Positions 16,380 to 25,462 are shown, counted from the first letter of the stretch. The stretch is DNA of 64,000 bases from Brachybacterium sp. FME24 (GCF_014897705.1 NZ_JABUXV010000001.1:62001-126000); one strand, 5' to 3'. The notes: a model not told the origin generated them from the sequence alone. Numbers and translations are program-made.

Positions 16380-17206
16380 CCACCGACCACACCCTCCTCA
16401 TCCAGGACCTGACCCTCGGCTACGGCGATCGCACCGTGATCGACGGTCTGGACCTCTCCGTGCTGCCGGGAAAGGTCACCGCGATCGTCGGCGCCAACGC
16501 CTCCGGCAAGTCGACACTGCTGCGTTCCATGTCGCGCCTGCTGACCCCGCAGAAGGGCAGAGTGCTGCTGGACGGCGAGCAGGTGCACCGCATGCCCGCC
16601 AAGCACCTAGCCCGCACCCTCGGTCTGCTCCCTCAGTCCCCGATCACGCCCGAAGGGATCGCGGTCGCCGATCTCGTCGGGCGCGGGCGCCACCCCCACC
16701 AGGGGATCTTCACTCGCTGGAGCACGGCCGACGACGAGGCCGTCGCCGCCGCCCTGGACACCACCCGCACGGCGGAGCTCGCCGATCGACCCGTCGACGA
16801 GCTCTCCGGCGGTCAGCGTCAGCGAGTATGGATCGCCATGGCGCTGGCCCAGGACACGGACCTGCTGCTGCTCGATGAACCGACCACCTTCCTCGACGTC
16901 AGCCATCAGATCGAAGTGCTGGACCTGCTCACCGACCTCAATCGGTCCCGCGGGATCACCGTGGTCATGGTGCTGCACGACCTCAATCTCGCGGCCCGCT
17001 ACTGCGACCAGCTGGTCATGATCGCCGACGGCACCGTCCACGCGAGCGGCACCCCCGCCGAAGTGCTCACCGAGGACAGCGTGCACGAGGTGTTCGGCCT
17101 GACCAACCGGATCATCACCGACCCGGTCTCCGGGTTGCCGCTCATGCTCCCGATCGGTCGCCACCACGTGCGGGCGGCAGAGCCGACGGCGACGTCCGGC
17201 GTCTGA
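16376..17206 (+). CDS. Iron-siderophore ABC transporter ATP-binding protein
   Basis: A 276-residue FecE/FhuC-type ATPase. Walker A GANASGKST, ABC signature LSGGQRQRVWIAMALAQ, Walker B LLLLDEPTTFLD and the H-loop VLHDLNLAARYCDQL are present in the usual order. The GTG at 16376 overlaps the permease stop by four bases and is preceded by GAAGGAG. It energises import through the two FecCD permeases. A C-terminal region of about 40 residues (TNRIITDPVSGLPLMLPIG) is typical for this subfamily. Confidence 0.94.
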   Translation: MTTDHTLLIQDLTLGYGDRTVIDGLDLSVLPGKVTAIVGANASGKSTLLRSMSRLLTPQKGRVLLDGEQVHRMPAKHLARTLGLLPQSPITPEGIAVADLVGRGRHPHQGIFTRWSTADDEAVAAALDTTRTAELADRPVDELSGGQRQRVWIAMALAQDTDLLLLDEPTTFLDVSHQIEVLDLLTDLNRSRGITVVMVLHDLNLAARYCDQLVMIADGTVHASGTPAEVLTEDSVHEVFGLTNRIITDPVSGLPLMLPIGRHHVRAAEPTATSGV

Positions 17207-17323
17207 CCCACTGCCCGCGGCTCCACCATGTCGTGGTGCTGTCCGCAGCTGCACCGGGGCTCCGCCCCATTGCCCTGGGGTCTACCCTGCAAGGAGAGCT
17301 TTTCACTAACCCAAGGAATGACG

Positions 17324-18301
17324 ATGCCCGCCTCTCCCTCCACCGCGGCACCCGCGGTGCACGTCCTGCACGACAACCCGGAGTGGATCCCCCCGTTCCG
17401 CCGCGCCTTCGAGGCCGAGGGCGTGCCGCTGGTGGAGTGGCCTCTCGGCACGGGCACGCTCGATCTGGACTCGGAACCGCCGCGCGGCGTGATCTGGTCA
17501 CGTCTCAGCGCCTCCTCTCACACCCGGAACGCTCCGCTCGCGAAAGATGCCGCCCGGTCGATCACCGCCTGGGCGAGCGCCTGGGGCCGGCGCGTGGTCA
17601 ACGGTCAGCATGTCGTTGACCTCGAGGTCAGCAAGGTCGTCCAGCACGCGGCACTGCGACGAGCCGGCTTCGATGTGCCCCGCACCCTCGCAGTGTTCGG
17701 CCGTGACGGCTTGCTCGAGGCGGCCCGGGGATTTTCAGCCCCCTTCATCACCAAGCACAACCAGGGCGGCAAGGGCCTCGGCGTGCGCCGCTTCGACGAC
17801 CACGAGTCCTTCGCCGCCTACGTCCGTGGGGACGACTTCGAGGACGCGGCAGACGGCATCACCCTGCTGCAGGAGCTGCTGGTCGCCGACGAGCCGGCCA
17901 TCACCCGCGCCGAGTTCGTGGGGGGCGAGTTCGTGTACGCGGTGCGCGTCGACACCTCCCAGGGCGGTTTCGAGCTGTGCCCGGCCGAGGCCTGCGCTCT
18001 CCCCAGCGGGGACGCCGAGCCCGAGCCGATGTTCCGGATCCGCCCCGAGGTGACGAGCGGGGACTCGCTGATCCGCGGGTATCAGGCGCTACTCGCGGAC
18101 CTCGGCATCGAGATCGCCGGGATCGAATACATGACGACAGTCGATGGGCGCACGGTCAGCTACGACATCAACACCAACACCAACTACAACCCCGCGGTCG
18201 AGGACGACCTCGAGGTGTCGGCCGCGCGCCGCATAGCTCGCCACCTGGGCGGCCTGCTGCACGAGGAGCGGGCCAAGTCGGTCCGAGCCCGGTCGGCCTG
18301 A
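17324..18301 (+). CDS. ATP-grasp (RimK-like) protein linked to the siderophore transporter
   Basis: A 325-residue protein with an ATP-grasp fold. The central domain reads NGQHVVDLEVSKVVQHAALR, then FITKHNQGGKGLGVRRF (the flexible Gly-rich nucleotide-binding loop) and EYMTTVDGRTVSYDINTNTN, which supplies the metal-binding acidic/Asn residues. This resembles RimK/GshB-type carboxylate-amine ligases. The substrate is not known. AAGGA at 17313-17317 favours the ATG at 17324 over one at 17318. It follows the iron transporter operon by 117 bases on the same strand, so a role in siderophore metabolism is possible but is only inferred. Confidence 0.8.
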   Translation: MPASPSTAAPAVHVLHDNPEWIPPFRRAFEAEGVPLVEWPLGTGTLDLDSEPPRGVIWSRLSASSHTRNAPLAKDAARSITAWASAWGRRVVNGQHVVDLEVSKVVQHAALRRAGFDVPRTLAVFGRDGLLEAARGFSAPFITKHNQGGKGLGVRRFDDHESFAAYVRGDDFEDAADGITLLQELLVADEPAITRAEFVGGEFVYAVRVDTSQGGFELCPAEACALPSGDAEPEPMFRIRPEVTSGDSLIRGYQALLADLGIEIAGIEYMTTVDGRTVSYDINTNTNYNPAVEDDLEVSAARRIARHLGGLLHEERAKSVRARSA

Positions 18302-18456
18302 GCCCGGTCGGCGGGCTCCGCACTCCGGGACGAGCCAGTCCCGCTCTCACCTTGCGGTGGACCCCTCCGCGTGGAAAGGTGAGACGACCCACGCGGTGCA
18401 ATGAGGCCGAGCTGGGAGCTCGGTCCCCCGCACGTCGAGCACGCAGGAGGTCATTC

Positions 18457-19563
18457 GTGAAACTGCCCTGGCTGAAGTCGGCCCTCGAAACACCCGGTCC
18501 GATCACGTCGGTCCATCTCGATACCACTCGGACCGATCCCCACGCCGCCGCTGAGCTGGAGGCACGATGGGCGCGGAGGCGTTCCGACCTCACGGCCGCC
18601 GGCACTCCCGGTGACCTGCTGGATCAGATCGAGGAGTCGGTGCTGAGTCCATCCGCGATCGGAGGCAGGCACGGTCGGACCCTTCTGGCGACCGACACGG
18701 AGATCCTCATGGACCGCGTGCTGCCCGTGCCACCGCTGCAGGAGTCCGCGCAGCGAGGCGAACACCCGCAGTTGCTGCCGCTGCTGCAGCTGACGCCCTT
18801 CGCGGTCAGCCAGCTGCTGATCATCGTCGATCGTGCCGGTGCGGACCTGCACCTGCGCGCCCCGGAGAACCCGTCGATCGCGCACGGCGCGAACGACCTG
18901 GGCGAGGACGCGAGCATCGACGGCGGTCACGACGAGCTGCACAAGGCCCATGCCGGGGGCGGCACCCCGCACGGGTGGCGGGGCAGCAATTTCGAGGCCC
19001 GCGTCGAGGACTCCTGGGAGCGCAATGCCGACGCCGTCGCCTCGACGGTGGAGCGACTGCTGCGCGAGCACTCCCCCGACATGCTGCTGCTCAGCGGCGA
19101 TGTGCGTGCCATGGGCCTGCTCAAGGACGCCCTGGGCCGCGAGAGCCGCGACCGTGTGATCGAGGTTTCCGGTGGTGCCCGCGGTGTCGCCTTCGACCAC
19201 GGTCCGTTCCGGGATGAGCTGGTCCGTACGGCCGAGGAGTTCGTCGCGGCCCGCCAATGCGATCTCGCGGCGCGGTTCCGCGAGAGCCAGGCGCGCGACG
19301 GCGCTTCGGTCGGAGGCTCCGCCGAGGTCGCACAGGCCCTGGACCGCGGGCAGGTCGAGGAGCTGGTGTTCGTCACCGGGCATGCGCCGTCGACCATCGA
19401 GGCCCTGCTGCGCCAGGCGCTGCTGACCGATGCTGCCGTCTCCGCGCTGCAGGAGGACGCCGAGGGCATTCCCGAAGGCGTCGGTGCGCTGCTGCGCTGG
19501 CGGGATGAGACCACGCCGTCCAACAGCATCGGCAGCATGACAGGAGACGCCCGCCGCGAGTGA
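18457..19563 (+). CDS. Rv2629/baeRF family 2 protein (eRF1/Vms1-like)
   Basis: A 368-residue protein resembling M. tuberculosis Rv2629 and the bacterial archaeo-eukaryotic release-factor-like family 2. Visible features are PGPITSVHLDTTRTDPHA at the N-terminus, a middle domain with WERNADAVASTVERLLREH and DMLLLSGDVRAMGLLKDAL, and a C-terminal eRF1_3-like segment with VEELVFVTGHAPS. Such proteins are proposed to act on stalled ribosomes like Vms1, but this is unproven for family 2. The GTG start has AGGAGG 6 bases upstream. It is probably monocistronic. Confidence 0.75.
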   Translation: MKLPWLKSALETPGPITSVHLDTTRTDPHAAAELEARWARRRSDLTAAGTPGDLLDQIEESVLSPSAIGGRHGRTLLATDTEILMDRVLPVPPLQESAQRGEHPQLLPLLQLTPFAVSQLLIIVDRAGADLHLRAPENPSIAHGANDLGEDASIDGGHDELHKAHAGGGTPHGWRGSNFEARVEDSWERNADAVASTVERLLREHSPDMLLLSGDVRAMGLLKDALGRESRDRVIEVSGGARGVAFDHGPFRDELVRTAEEFVAARQCDLAARFRESQARDGASVGGSAEVAQALDRGQVEELVFVTGHAPSTIEALLRQALLTDAAVSALQEDAEGIPEGVGALLRWRDETTPSNSIGSMTGDARRE

Positions 19564-19755
19564 TCCCCGGACGTCGATCAGCGGCGCGGAGCACGTCTAC
19601 GCGGAGGTGGTCTGCGCCGCTGAGCAGGGCCTGCGTCGCAGGACCGCAGGACCAGACGGTCCGTCCCCTCGACAGACGAGCCGCCTCCTCCCACGATGGG
19701 AGGTGCAGGTTCCACAGGCGGACTGCGACGACGTCATCGAAAGAGGTGAGGCATC

Positions 19756-20082
19756 ATGCCTGACGCATGGAGTGACAAGCGTGAACGCCAGTACGAGCAT
19801 GTCAAGGACAGTGCGAAGGAGCAGGGTCGGTCGGAGGACGAGGCCGAGGAGATCGCCGCCCGCACCGTCAACAAGACCCGCGCCCAGGAGGGCGAGTCGG
19901 AAGAGGCGAGCAGAACCTCCATCCAGGACAAGTCCTCCTCGGAGCGCGGGGGCGAACGGTCGCACTCCGGCCCCCAGGGCCGTACCAAGGACCAGCTCTA
20001 CGAGGACGCCAAGCGCGAGGGTGTCGAAGGGCGCTCGAGCATGGACAAGGACGAGTTGAAGGACGCGGTCGAGGACCGCTGA
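19756..20082 (+). CDS. Small Rho_N-like (plasmid-stabilisation-annotated) protein
   Basis: A 108-residue, highly charged protein common in actinobacteria. It starts with WSDKRERQYEHVKDSAKEQG, followed by AEEIAARTVNKTRAQ, then a Ser/Gly-rich middle and a C-terminal SAP/Rho_N-like helix pair (GRTKDQLYEDAKREGVEGR then MDKDELKDAVED). Homologues are often labelled plasmid stabilisation protein, but there is no evidence of toxin-antitoxin activity here. Nucleic-acid binding is the most reasonable guess. AGAGGTGAGG lies just ahead of the ATG. It stands alone between the Rv2629-like gene and a convergent gene. Confidence 0.75.
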   Translation: MPDAWSDKRERQYEHVKDSAKEQGRSEDEAEEIAARTVNKTRAQEGESEEASRTSIQDKSSSERGGERSHSGPQGRTKDQLYEDAKREGVEGRSSMDKDELKDAVEDR

Positions 20083-20114
20083 TGCCGGATGAGCAGCGGG
20101 GCCGCCCCTCTGCT

Positions 20115-20138
20115 CAGCTCTGATCTCAGCTCTGATCG
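20115..20138. repeat. Two-copy 12-base tandem repeat
   Basis: CAGCTCTGATCT is directly repeated as CAGCTCTGATCG between two convergent genes. It is a small intergenic duplication with no visible function. Confidence 0.5.
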
Positions 20139-20198
20139 CGTCGCTGCCCTGGGCACGAGCGCCCTGCGGCGGTCGTCACGCGGCGGCCACGGGCCCTC

Positions 20199-21221
20199 TC
20201 AGATCAGCGGCCAGGGCAGCCGCATCCCCGTCGGATCCCCCGGCAGCTCTCCGACCGCGGCCAGCCAGCGGGCCCTCCCCCGCAGGGCGCGCACCTCGAC
20301 AGGATGCAGCAGCTCGGTGATCTCGTCGGGCACCTCGTCGATCACCGTCCAGAGGACCTCGAGAGTCTCGTCCCCGAGAGCATCCCCGGCGAAGTCCCAG
20401 ATCACGGTGCGGAGCTTGAGCTCCTCCGCGAAGCTCAGCCCATGGTCGATCGCCCAGAGCCGGCCGTCATGACCGTGCAGCACGTGCCCCGCTTTTCGGT
20501 CCGCATTGTTGGCCAGGACGTCGAAGACGGCCAGGCGTCGCAACCACGACAGCACGTCCCCGGGGGGCCCGGATGCCGGGGGGCCCGCACTCCCGTGCGC
20601 CCGCTGGAGGCCCTCCTCGGCAGGCTCCTGCTCGTCGACGGGATCAGCATCGAAGGAGTCTGCACGGCCGGATGCGCCGTCGACGTCACCTGCGAACAAG
20701 GAGAGATCGGTGGGGTCTCCGAACGCCTCGAGGACCACGGGCGTCGCTCGTCGTCCCGGGCCGCCGGCCCGTGCGGCCCTCAGGTATGCGGTGAAGTAGT
20801 TCTCGGTGGGGTCGTGGTGCTCGAACAGCTGCAGCGAGCCGATCCCGAGCGGCCCGTCCTCGCGGATGATCGTGGGCGGGACCAGGTCCCACCCGAGGTG
20901 GCGGGCGAGCACGTGGGCGGCGCGCTCACGACGGAACAGTCCGGGCGGGAAGTCGTGCAGCGGCCTCTCCCCCAGCTCGGGTTTGTAGACCGCATGCACC
21001 TGGTTCCGCGGGGCGAGGTCCGCGAACGATCCGGACCCGTCCTCGTCAGCCTCCTCGGCCCGGTCGTCCACGTCGGCCTCGGGCGCGGACCCGCCGAGTC
21101 GCACCAGGAACGTCTCGTTGCTGGAGCCGACGATCTGGCCGACGAGCTCGATCGAGGCAGACTCCAGCGCCCGGACGGACTCCTCCCGCGCGGGCGGGAG
21201 CATCGGTGCGGGCCCGTGCAT
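20199..21221 (-). CDS. SCO1664-family protein (PI3/4-kinase-like fold)
   Basis: A 340-residue protein of the actinobacterial SCO1664 family, related to the phosphatidylinositol 3/4-kinase-like fold. Motifs include NETFLVRLGG with later HAVYKPELGERPLHDFP, FRRERAAHVLARHLGWDLVPP, and a kinase-like catalytic region VFDVLANNADRKAGHVL with IDHGLSF (HxDH-like). An acidic insert (ADVDDRAEEADEDGSG) and a Pro/Gly-rich insert near residue 230 are not typical. The ATG at 21221 lies 5 bases after the histidine phosphatase stop, so the two genes are coupled. In many actinobacteria a DUF3090 gene sits between these two; it is missing here. Function is unknown. Confidence 0.8.
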   Translation of the reverse strand: MHGPAPMLPPAREESVRALESASIELVGQIVGSSNETFLVRLGGSAPEADVDDRAEEADEDGSGSFADLAPRNQVHAVYKPELGERPLHDFPPGLFRRERAAHVLARHLGWDLVPPTIIREDGPLGIGSLQLFEHHDPTENYFTAYLRAARAGGPGRRATPVVLEAFGDPTDLSLFAGDVDGASGRADSFDADPVDEQEPAEEGLQRAHGSAGPPASGPPGDVLSWLRRLAVFDVLANNADRKAGHVLHGHDGRLWAIDHGLSFAEELKLRTVIWDFAGDALGDETLEVLWTVIDEVPDEITELLHPVEVRALRGRARWLAAVGELPGDPTGMRLPWPLI

Positions 21222-21226
21222 CGGGA

Positions 21227-21907
21227 TCAGTGCGCCGTGAGGTCGGCGAGGGAACGGGTGCTCGAGTTCATGAGCAGCACCACCGGGTCGCCGACGCTCG
21301 GGTAGTGGATCGCGGAGACCGATGCCGGGGAGATGGAGAGCCGCTGCATGGAGTCCAGACCGCTCCCCAGGGCATGGGCGAGCAGGCTGCGGATCGGATC
21401 GGCGTGGGAGAAGCAGGCGACGGTGCCGCCGGGGTGCTCGGTACGCAGTCGCTCCACCAGGGTCACCATGCGTTCCTGCATCGCGGTGAAGCTCTCTCCG
21501 CCGGGGAAGGTGAACTGCGAGGGCGAGGACTGCACGGTGCGCCACTCGGGCAGCCGAGCGAGGTCCGCGAGCGTCCTGCCCGTCCACTCGCCGACGTCGC
21601 ACTCCAGCAGCAGCTCGTCGCGCTGCACGGCCAGACCGGTGCGTTCCGCAGTGGGCGTCGCGGTTTCGAGCGCACGCTCCAGCGGGGAGCTGAGCAGGGC
21701 GTCCAGCGGAGCGGACACGTGGCGCTCCAGTAGCCTCACCGCGACCTGCTGCGCCTGCTCATGGCCGCTGTCGGCCAGGTGCAGCCCGGCCGCGCGACCC
21801 GGCAGCAGGGTGCCGGTGGTGGAGGTGGCGCCGTGGCGCACCAGCAGCACCAGGGTCCCGGTGGCGGAGGATCCGGCAGGGGTCGCGTGCGCAGTGTGCT
21901 CGTTCAT
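21227..21907 (-). CDS. Histidine phosphatase (phosphoglycerate-mutase-like) family protein
   Basis: A 226-residue branch-1 histidine phosphatase. The phosphoacceptor motif VLLVRHGATSTTG lies near residue 20, and the second catalytic histidine is in VACFSHADPIRSLLAH. It belongs to the MSMEG_4193-like subgroup found beside SCO1664 proteins in actinobacteria, and the adjacent gene fits. The substrate is unknown. It is divergent from the AAA+ ATPase gene with only about 57 bases between start codons. Confidence 0.85.
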   Translation of the reverse strand: MNEHTAHATPAGSSATGTLVLLVRHGATSTTGTLLPGRAAGLHLADSGHEQAQQVAVRLLERHVSAPLDALLSSPLERALETATPTAERTGLAVQRDELLLECDVGEWTGRTLADLARLPEWRTVQSSPSQFTFPGGESFTAMQERMVTLVERLRTEHPGGTVACFSHADPIRSLLAHALGSGLDSMQRLSISPASVSAIHYPSVGDPVVLLMNSSTRSLADLTAH

Positions 21908-21964
21908 CGATCACAGGGTAAGCACCCCTGCCGCTTTCGTGCCTCAGGAGTCTACGGTGGGGGT

Positions 21965-23350
21965 GTGAGCGAGACCCCGGAGATCACCACCCTCGGCGAG
22001 CTGCGCGCCGCCGGATACACCAGCCGAAGCCTGCGGGAGGAGATGCGGGAGAACCTGCTCGCGGCCCTGGCCGCGGGGCGTTCGCCCTGGCCCGGCATGC
22101 ACGGCTTCGAGCAGACCGTCATCCCGCAGCTCGAACGCGCGATCATCGCCGGCCACGACGTGGTCCTGCTCGGTGAGCGCGGGCAGGGCAAGACCCGTCT
22201 CCTGCGCACCCTGGTGGGACTGCTCGACGAATGGACGCCGGCCGTGGCCGGATCCGAGCTGCACGAGGACCCCCTGGCACCGGTCACCGACGCCGTCCGG
22301 GCGCGCCTCGAGGTCGAGGGCGACGGCCTGCCCATCCAGTGGCTGCACCGGTCGGACCGGTACGTCGAGAAGCTCTCCACGCCGGATACCTCGGTGGCCG
22401 ACATGATCGGGGACGTCGATCCGATGCGAGTCGCGGAAGGACGACGACTCGGAGACCCCGAGACCATCCACTACGGGCTGGTGCCTCGCGCCAACCGCGG
22501 CATCGTGGCCCTGAACGAGCTCCCCGACCTCGCCGAGCGCATCCAGGTGGCACTGCTGAACGTCATGGAGGAGCGGGACGTGCAGATCCGCGGCTATGTG
22601 CTGCGCCTGCCGCTGGACGTACTGGTCGTGGCCTCCGCCAACCCCGAGGACTACACCAACCGCGGGCGCATCATCACCCCGCTGAAGGACCGCTTCGGCG
22701 CCGAGATCCGCACCCACTACCCCCTCGAGATCGCCGACGAGATCGCGGTGATCCGCCAGGAGGCCCAGCTCACCGCCACCGTGCCCGACGTACTGCTGGA
22801 GATCCTGGCACGCTTCACCCGAAACCTGCGCGACTCCGCCGCGGTCAACCAGTCCTCCGGCGTCTCGGCCCGCTTCGCGATCGCCGCCGCGGAGACCGTC
22901 GCAGCGGCGGCTCTGCACCGCGCGACCGTGCGCGGCGACGAGGCGGTGGCGCGCCCGGTGGACCTGGAGACCGCGCTCGACGTCCTCGGCGGCAAGGTCG
23001 AGTTCGAGTCCGGCGAGGAGGGACGCGAGCTCGAGATCCTCGAGCACCTCCTGCGCACCGCGACCGCCGAGGCCGTGCGTGCGCATTTCCGCGACATCGA
23101 CCTCGGCCCGCTGGTCGGTGCCTTCGACGGAGCCCGGACCGTCACCACGGGCGACAAGGTCACGGCCGAGGACTTCCTGGGGTCCCTGCCGGAGCTGACC
23201 TCTCCCGACGGGTACGACGAGATCGCCCAGCGGCTGGACGCGACGAGCCCCGGCGAGCGGGCCGGAGCGATCGAGCTCGCCCTCGAGGGACTGTTCCTGG
23301 TGCGCCGGCTGTCCAAGGAGAGCGGCGCCGGGGAGACCGTCTACGGCTGA
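21965..23350 (+). CDS. AAA+ ATPase (magnesium-chelatase/MoxR-like)
   Basis: A 461-residue AAA+ protein similar to the ChlI/BchI magnesium chelatase ATPase and MoxR chaperones. Walker A GERGQGKT is at residues 70-77; a helix-2-insert region GIVALNELPDLAERIQVALL carries the Walker B acidic residues; sensor 1 is VLVVASANPEDYTNRG. It starts at GTG 21965 (VSETPEITTLGEL). It is immediately followed by a VWA-domain protein, the standard pairing in which the ATPase and the VWA partner assemble to insert metals or remodel a target protein. The client is unknown. No chlorophyll or cobalamin genes are nearby, so metal chelation is not indicated. Confidence 0.85.
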   Translation: MSETPEITTLGELRAAGYTSRSLREEMRENLLAALAAGRSPWPGMHGFEQTVIPQLERAIIAGHDVVLLGERGQGKTRLLRTLVGLLDEWTPAVAGSELHEDPLAPVTDAVRARLEVEGDGLPIQWLHRSDRYVEKLSTPDTSVADMIGDVDPMRVAEGRRLGDPETIHYGLVPRANRGIVALNELPDLAERIQVALLNVMEERDVQIRGYVLRLPLDVLVVASANPEDYTNRGRIITPLKDRFGAEIRTHYPLEIADEIAVIRQEAQLTATVPDVLLEILARFTRNLRDSAAVNQSSGVSARFAIAAAETVAAAALHRATVRGDEAVARPVDLETALDVLGGKVEFESGEEGRELEILEHLLRTATAEAVRAHFRDIDLGPLVGAFDGARTVTTGDKVTAEDFLGSLPELTSPDGYDEIAQRLDATSPGERAGAIELALEGLFLVRRLSKESGAGETVYG

Positions 23351-23406
23351 GGCCGAGCCCGTCAGCCTGCCCACCGACCTGACCGTGCGACCGCGAGGAG
23401 GGCGTG

Positions 23407-25401
23407 ATGCCCCGACCACGACGACGAACCCGCTACGGGCGCTTCACCGGAGGTCCTGACCCGCTGGCACCGCCCGTCGACCTCGCCGAGGCGCTCGATG
23501 CCGTCTCCGAGGGCGTCATGGACGGCTACTCGCCCGAGAGTGCGCTGCGGGAGTTCCTGCGCCGGGGCGGTCGCGATCGCGAAGGGCTGGACGAGCTCGC
23601 CGGGCGTGTCCAGCAGCGGCGGCGGAACCTCCTGGACCGCCACCGCCTCGACGGCACCTTGCAGGAAGTCCGTCGGCTCCTGGACCAGGCGGTCCTTGCC
23701 GAGCGCGGGCAGCTGGCACGGGACACCACCATGGATCCCACCGACCGCACGCTGCGCGAGATGACCATCGAGAACCTGCCGGGCTCGACCTCGGCCGCAG
23801 TCACCGAGCTCGCCGGCTACGACTGGGCCTCCTCCGAGGGCCGCGAGACCTACCGGAAGATCCAGGAGCTGCTGGGCTCCGAGATGCTCGAGCAGCGCTT
23901 CGCCGGGATGAAGCAGGCACTCGAGGGCGCGACCGACGCCGACCGCGAAGCCATCACCGAGATGCTCCGCGACCTCGGCGACCTGCTCGAGAAGCACGCG
24001 CGCGGCGAGGACACCCCCGAGGACTTCACCGACTTCATGCATCGGCACGGGGATGCGTTCCCCGAGGACCCGCAGGACATCGACGAACTGATCGACGTGC
24101 TCGCGCAGCGCTCCGCCGCGGCCCAGCGGATGCTGCGCTCCATGACCCCTCGGCAGCGCGAGGAGCTGATGGCCCTGTCCGGCCAGGCCTTCGGCTCCCC
24201 CGAGCTCCTGCAGCAGCTCGCGCGGATGGACGGTGCCCTGCAGGCCCTGCGACCCGGGGAGGACTGGGCCGGTTCGGAGTCCTTCGACGGCGATCAGGGG
24301 CTCGGACTCGGTGAGGGCGCCGGCGTGATGCAGGAACTCGCCGACCTCGACAACCTCGCCGAGCAGCTCGCGCAGTCCTACGCCGGCTCCGACCTGTCCG
24401 ATCTCGACATCGACACCCTCGCCCGGCACCTCGGCCAGGACGCCGCAGTCTCGGCCCGCACCCTCCAGTCGCTCGAACAGGCGATGAATGAGTCCGGTTA
24501 CCTGCGTCGCGGGGCGGACGGCGACCTGCGGCTGTCCCCCGGGGCGACTCGGAAGCTGGGCGCCTCACTGCTGCGCGACGCGGCCGGACGGCTGTCCTCC
24601 CGCACCGGTGCCCGCGACACCCGCCAGGCCGGTGCGGCCGGGGAGCAGACCGGCGCGACCCGCCCGTGGCAGTTCGGAGACGCGGAGCCGTGGGACATCG
24701 GCCGTTCCCTCACCAACGCGATCACCCGCACCGCCTCTGCTGGAGGCGACCCGGCCACCGGTGTGCGGCTCGAGGTCGAGGACATCGAGGTGCGTGAGAC
24801 CGAGGCCCGCACGCAGGCCGCCGTCGCCCTCCTCGTGGACACCTCCTTCTCCATGGCGATGGAGGGCCGGTGGGTCCCGATGAAACGCACGGCCCTTGCC
24901 CTGCAGCACCTGGTCAGCACTCGGTTCCGGGGAGACGACCTGCAGATCGTGTCCTTCGGCCGCTACGCCCGCACCCAGGAGATCGGTGAGCTGCTCGCCC
25001 TCGAGGCCGTGCATGAGCAGGGCACCAACCTGCACCACGCCCTGATGCTCGCCGGTCAGTTCTTCCGCAAGCACCCCGGGATGCAGCCGGTGCTGCTCGT
25101 GGTCACCGACGGCGAGCCGACCGCGCAGCTGCTGCCCGGCGGCGAGTCCTGGTTCTCCTACCCGCCCGAGCCCGAGACGATCGCCGCGACGGTCGCCGAG
25201 CTGGACCGACTGGGCCGGGCGGGGACCAGCACCACGTTCTTCCGACTCGGTGACGACCCGGGGCTCACCCGCTTCCTGGACGCCATGGCACGTCGCGTCG
25301 GCGGGAGCGTCGTCGCCCCGGACCCGGACGATCTCGGAGCGGCCGTGGTCGACGAGTTCCTCCACGCCCGCTGGGAGGCAGGACCCGACGACCTGCTCTG
25401 A
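23407..25401 (+). CDS. VWA-domain protein partnered with the AAA+ ATPase
   Basis: A 664-residue protein. The N-terminal 450 residues are Glu/Asp/Leu-rich and largely helical, followed by a linker and a C-terminal von Willebrand factor A domain. The MIDAS motif DTSFS is at residues 478-482, with GTNLHHAL and VVTDGEPTAQ supplying the other metal ligands. The ATG at 23407 is chosen because GAGGAGGG lies 5-12 bases upstream; a GTG three bases earlier is also in frame. It probably binds the ATPase encoded 56 bases upstream through its MIDAS surface. The actual task of the pair is unknown. Confidence 0.85.
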   Translation: MPRPRRRTRYGRFTGGPDPLAPPVDLAEALDAVSEGVMDGYSPESALREFLRRGGRDREGLDELAGRVQQRRRNLLDRHRLDGTLQEVRRLLDQAVLAERGQLARDTTMDPTDRTLREMTIENLPGSTSAAVTELAGYDWASSEGRETYRKIQELLGSEMLEQRFAGMKQALEGATDADREAITEMLRDLGDLLEKHARGEDTPEDFTDFMHRHGDAFPEDPQDIDELIDVLAQRSAAAQRMLRSMTPRQREELMALSGQAFGSPELLQQLARMDGALQALRPGEDWAGSESFDGDQGLGLGEGAGVMQELADLDNLAEQLAQSYAGSDLSDLDIDTLARHLGQDAAVSARTLQSLEQAMNESGYLRRGADGDLRLSPGATRKLGASLLRDAAGRLSSRTGARDTRQAGAAGEQTGATRPWQFGDAEPWDIGRSLTNAITRTASAGGDPATGVRLEVEDIEVRETEARTQAAVALLVDTSFSMAMEGRWVPMKRTALALQHLVSTRFRGDDLQIVSFGRYARTQEIGELLALEAVHEQGTNLHHALMLAGQFFRKHPGMQPVLLVVTDGEPTAQLLPGGESWFSYPPEPETIAATVAELDRLGRAGTSTTFFRLGDDPGLTRFLDAMARRVGGSVVAPDPDDLGAAVVDEFLHARWEAGPDDLL

Positions 25402-25462
25402 TGCCCTCGTCGTGGACGGCGCACGCGGCAGCGCGGCGTCCGCACAACACTCCCGACGCACT

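Noticed and set aside
17300..17320. A second DtxR-like site (CACTAACCCAAGG) before the ATP-grasp gene
   Set aside because: Only a half-site is recognisable; the other arm does not match, so I do not call it.
18285..18314. A 13-base direct repeat (GAGCCCGGTCGGC) across the stop of the ATP-grasp gene
   Set aside because: It is short, GC-rich and unaccompanied by any mobile-element feature; likely local slippage.
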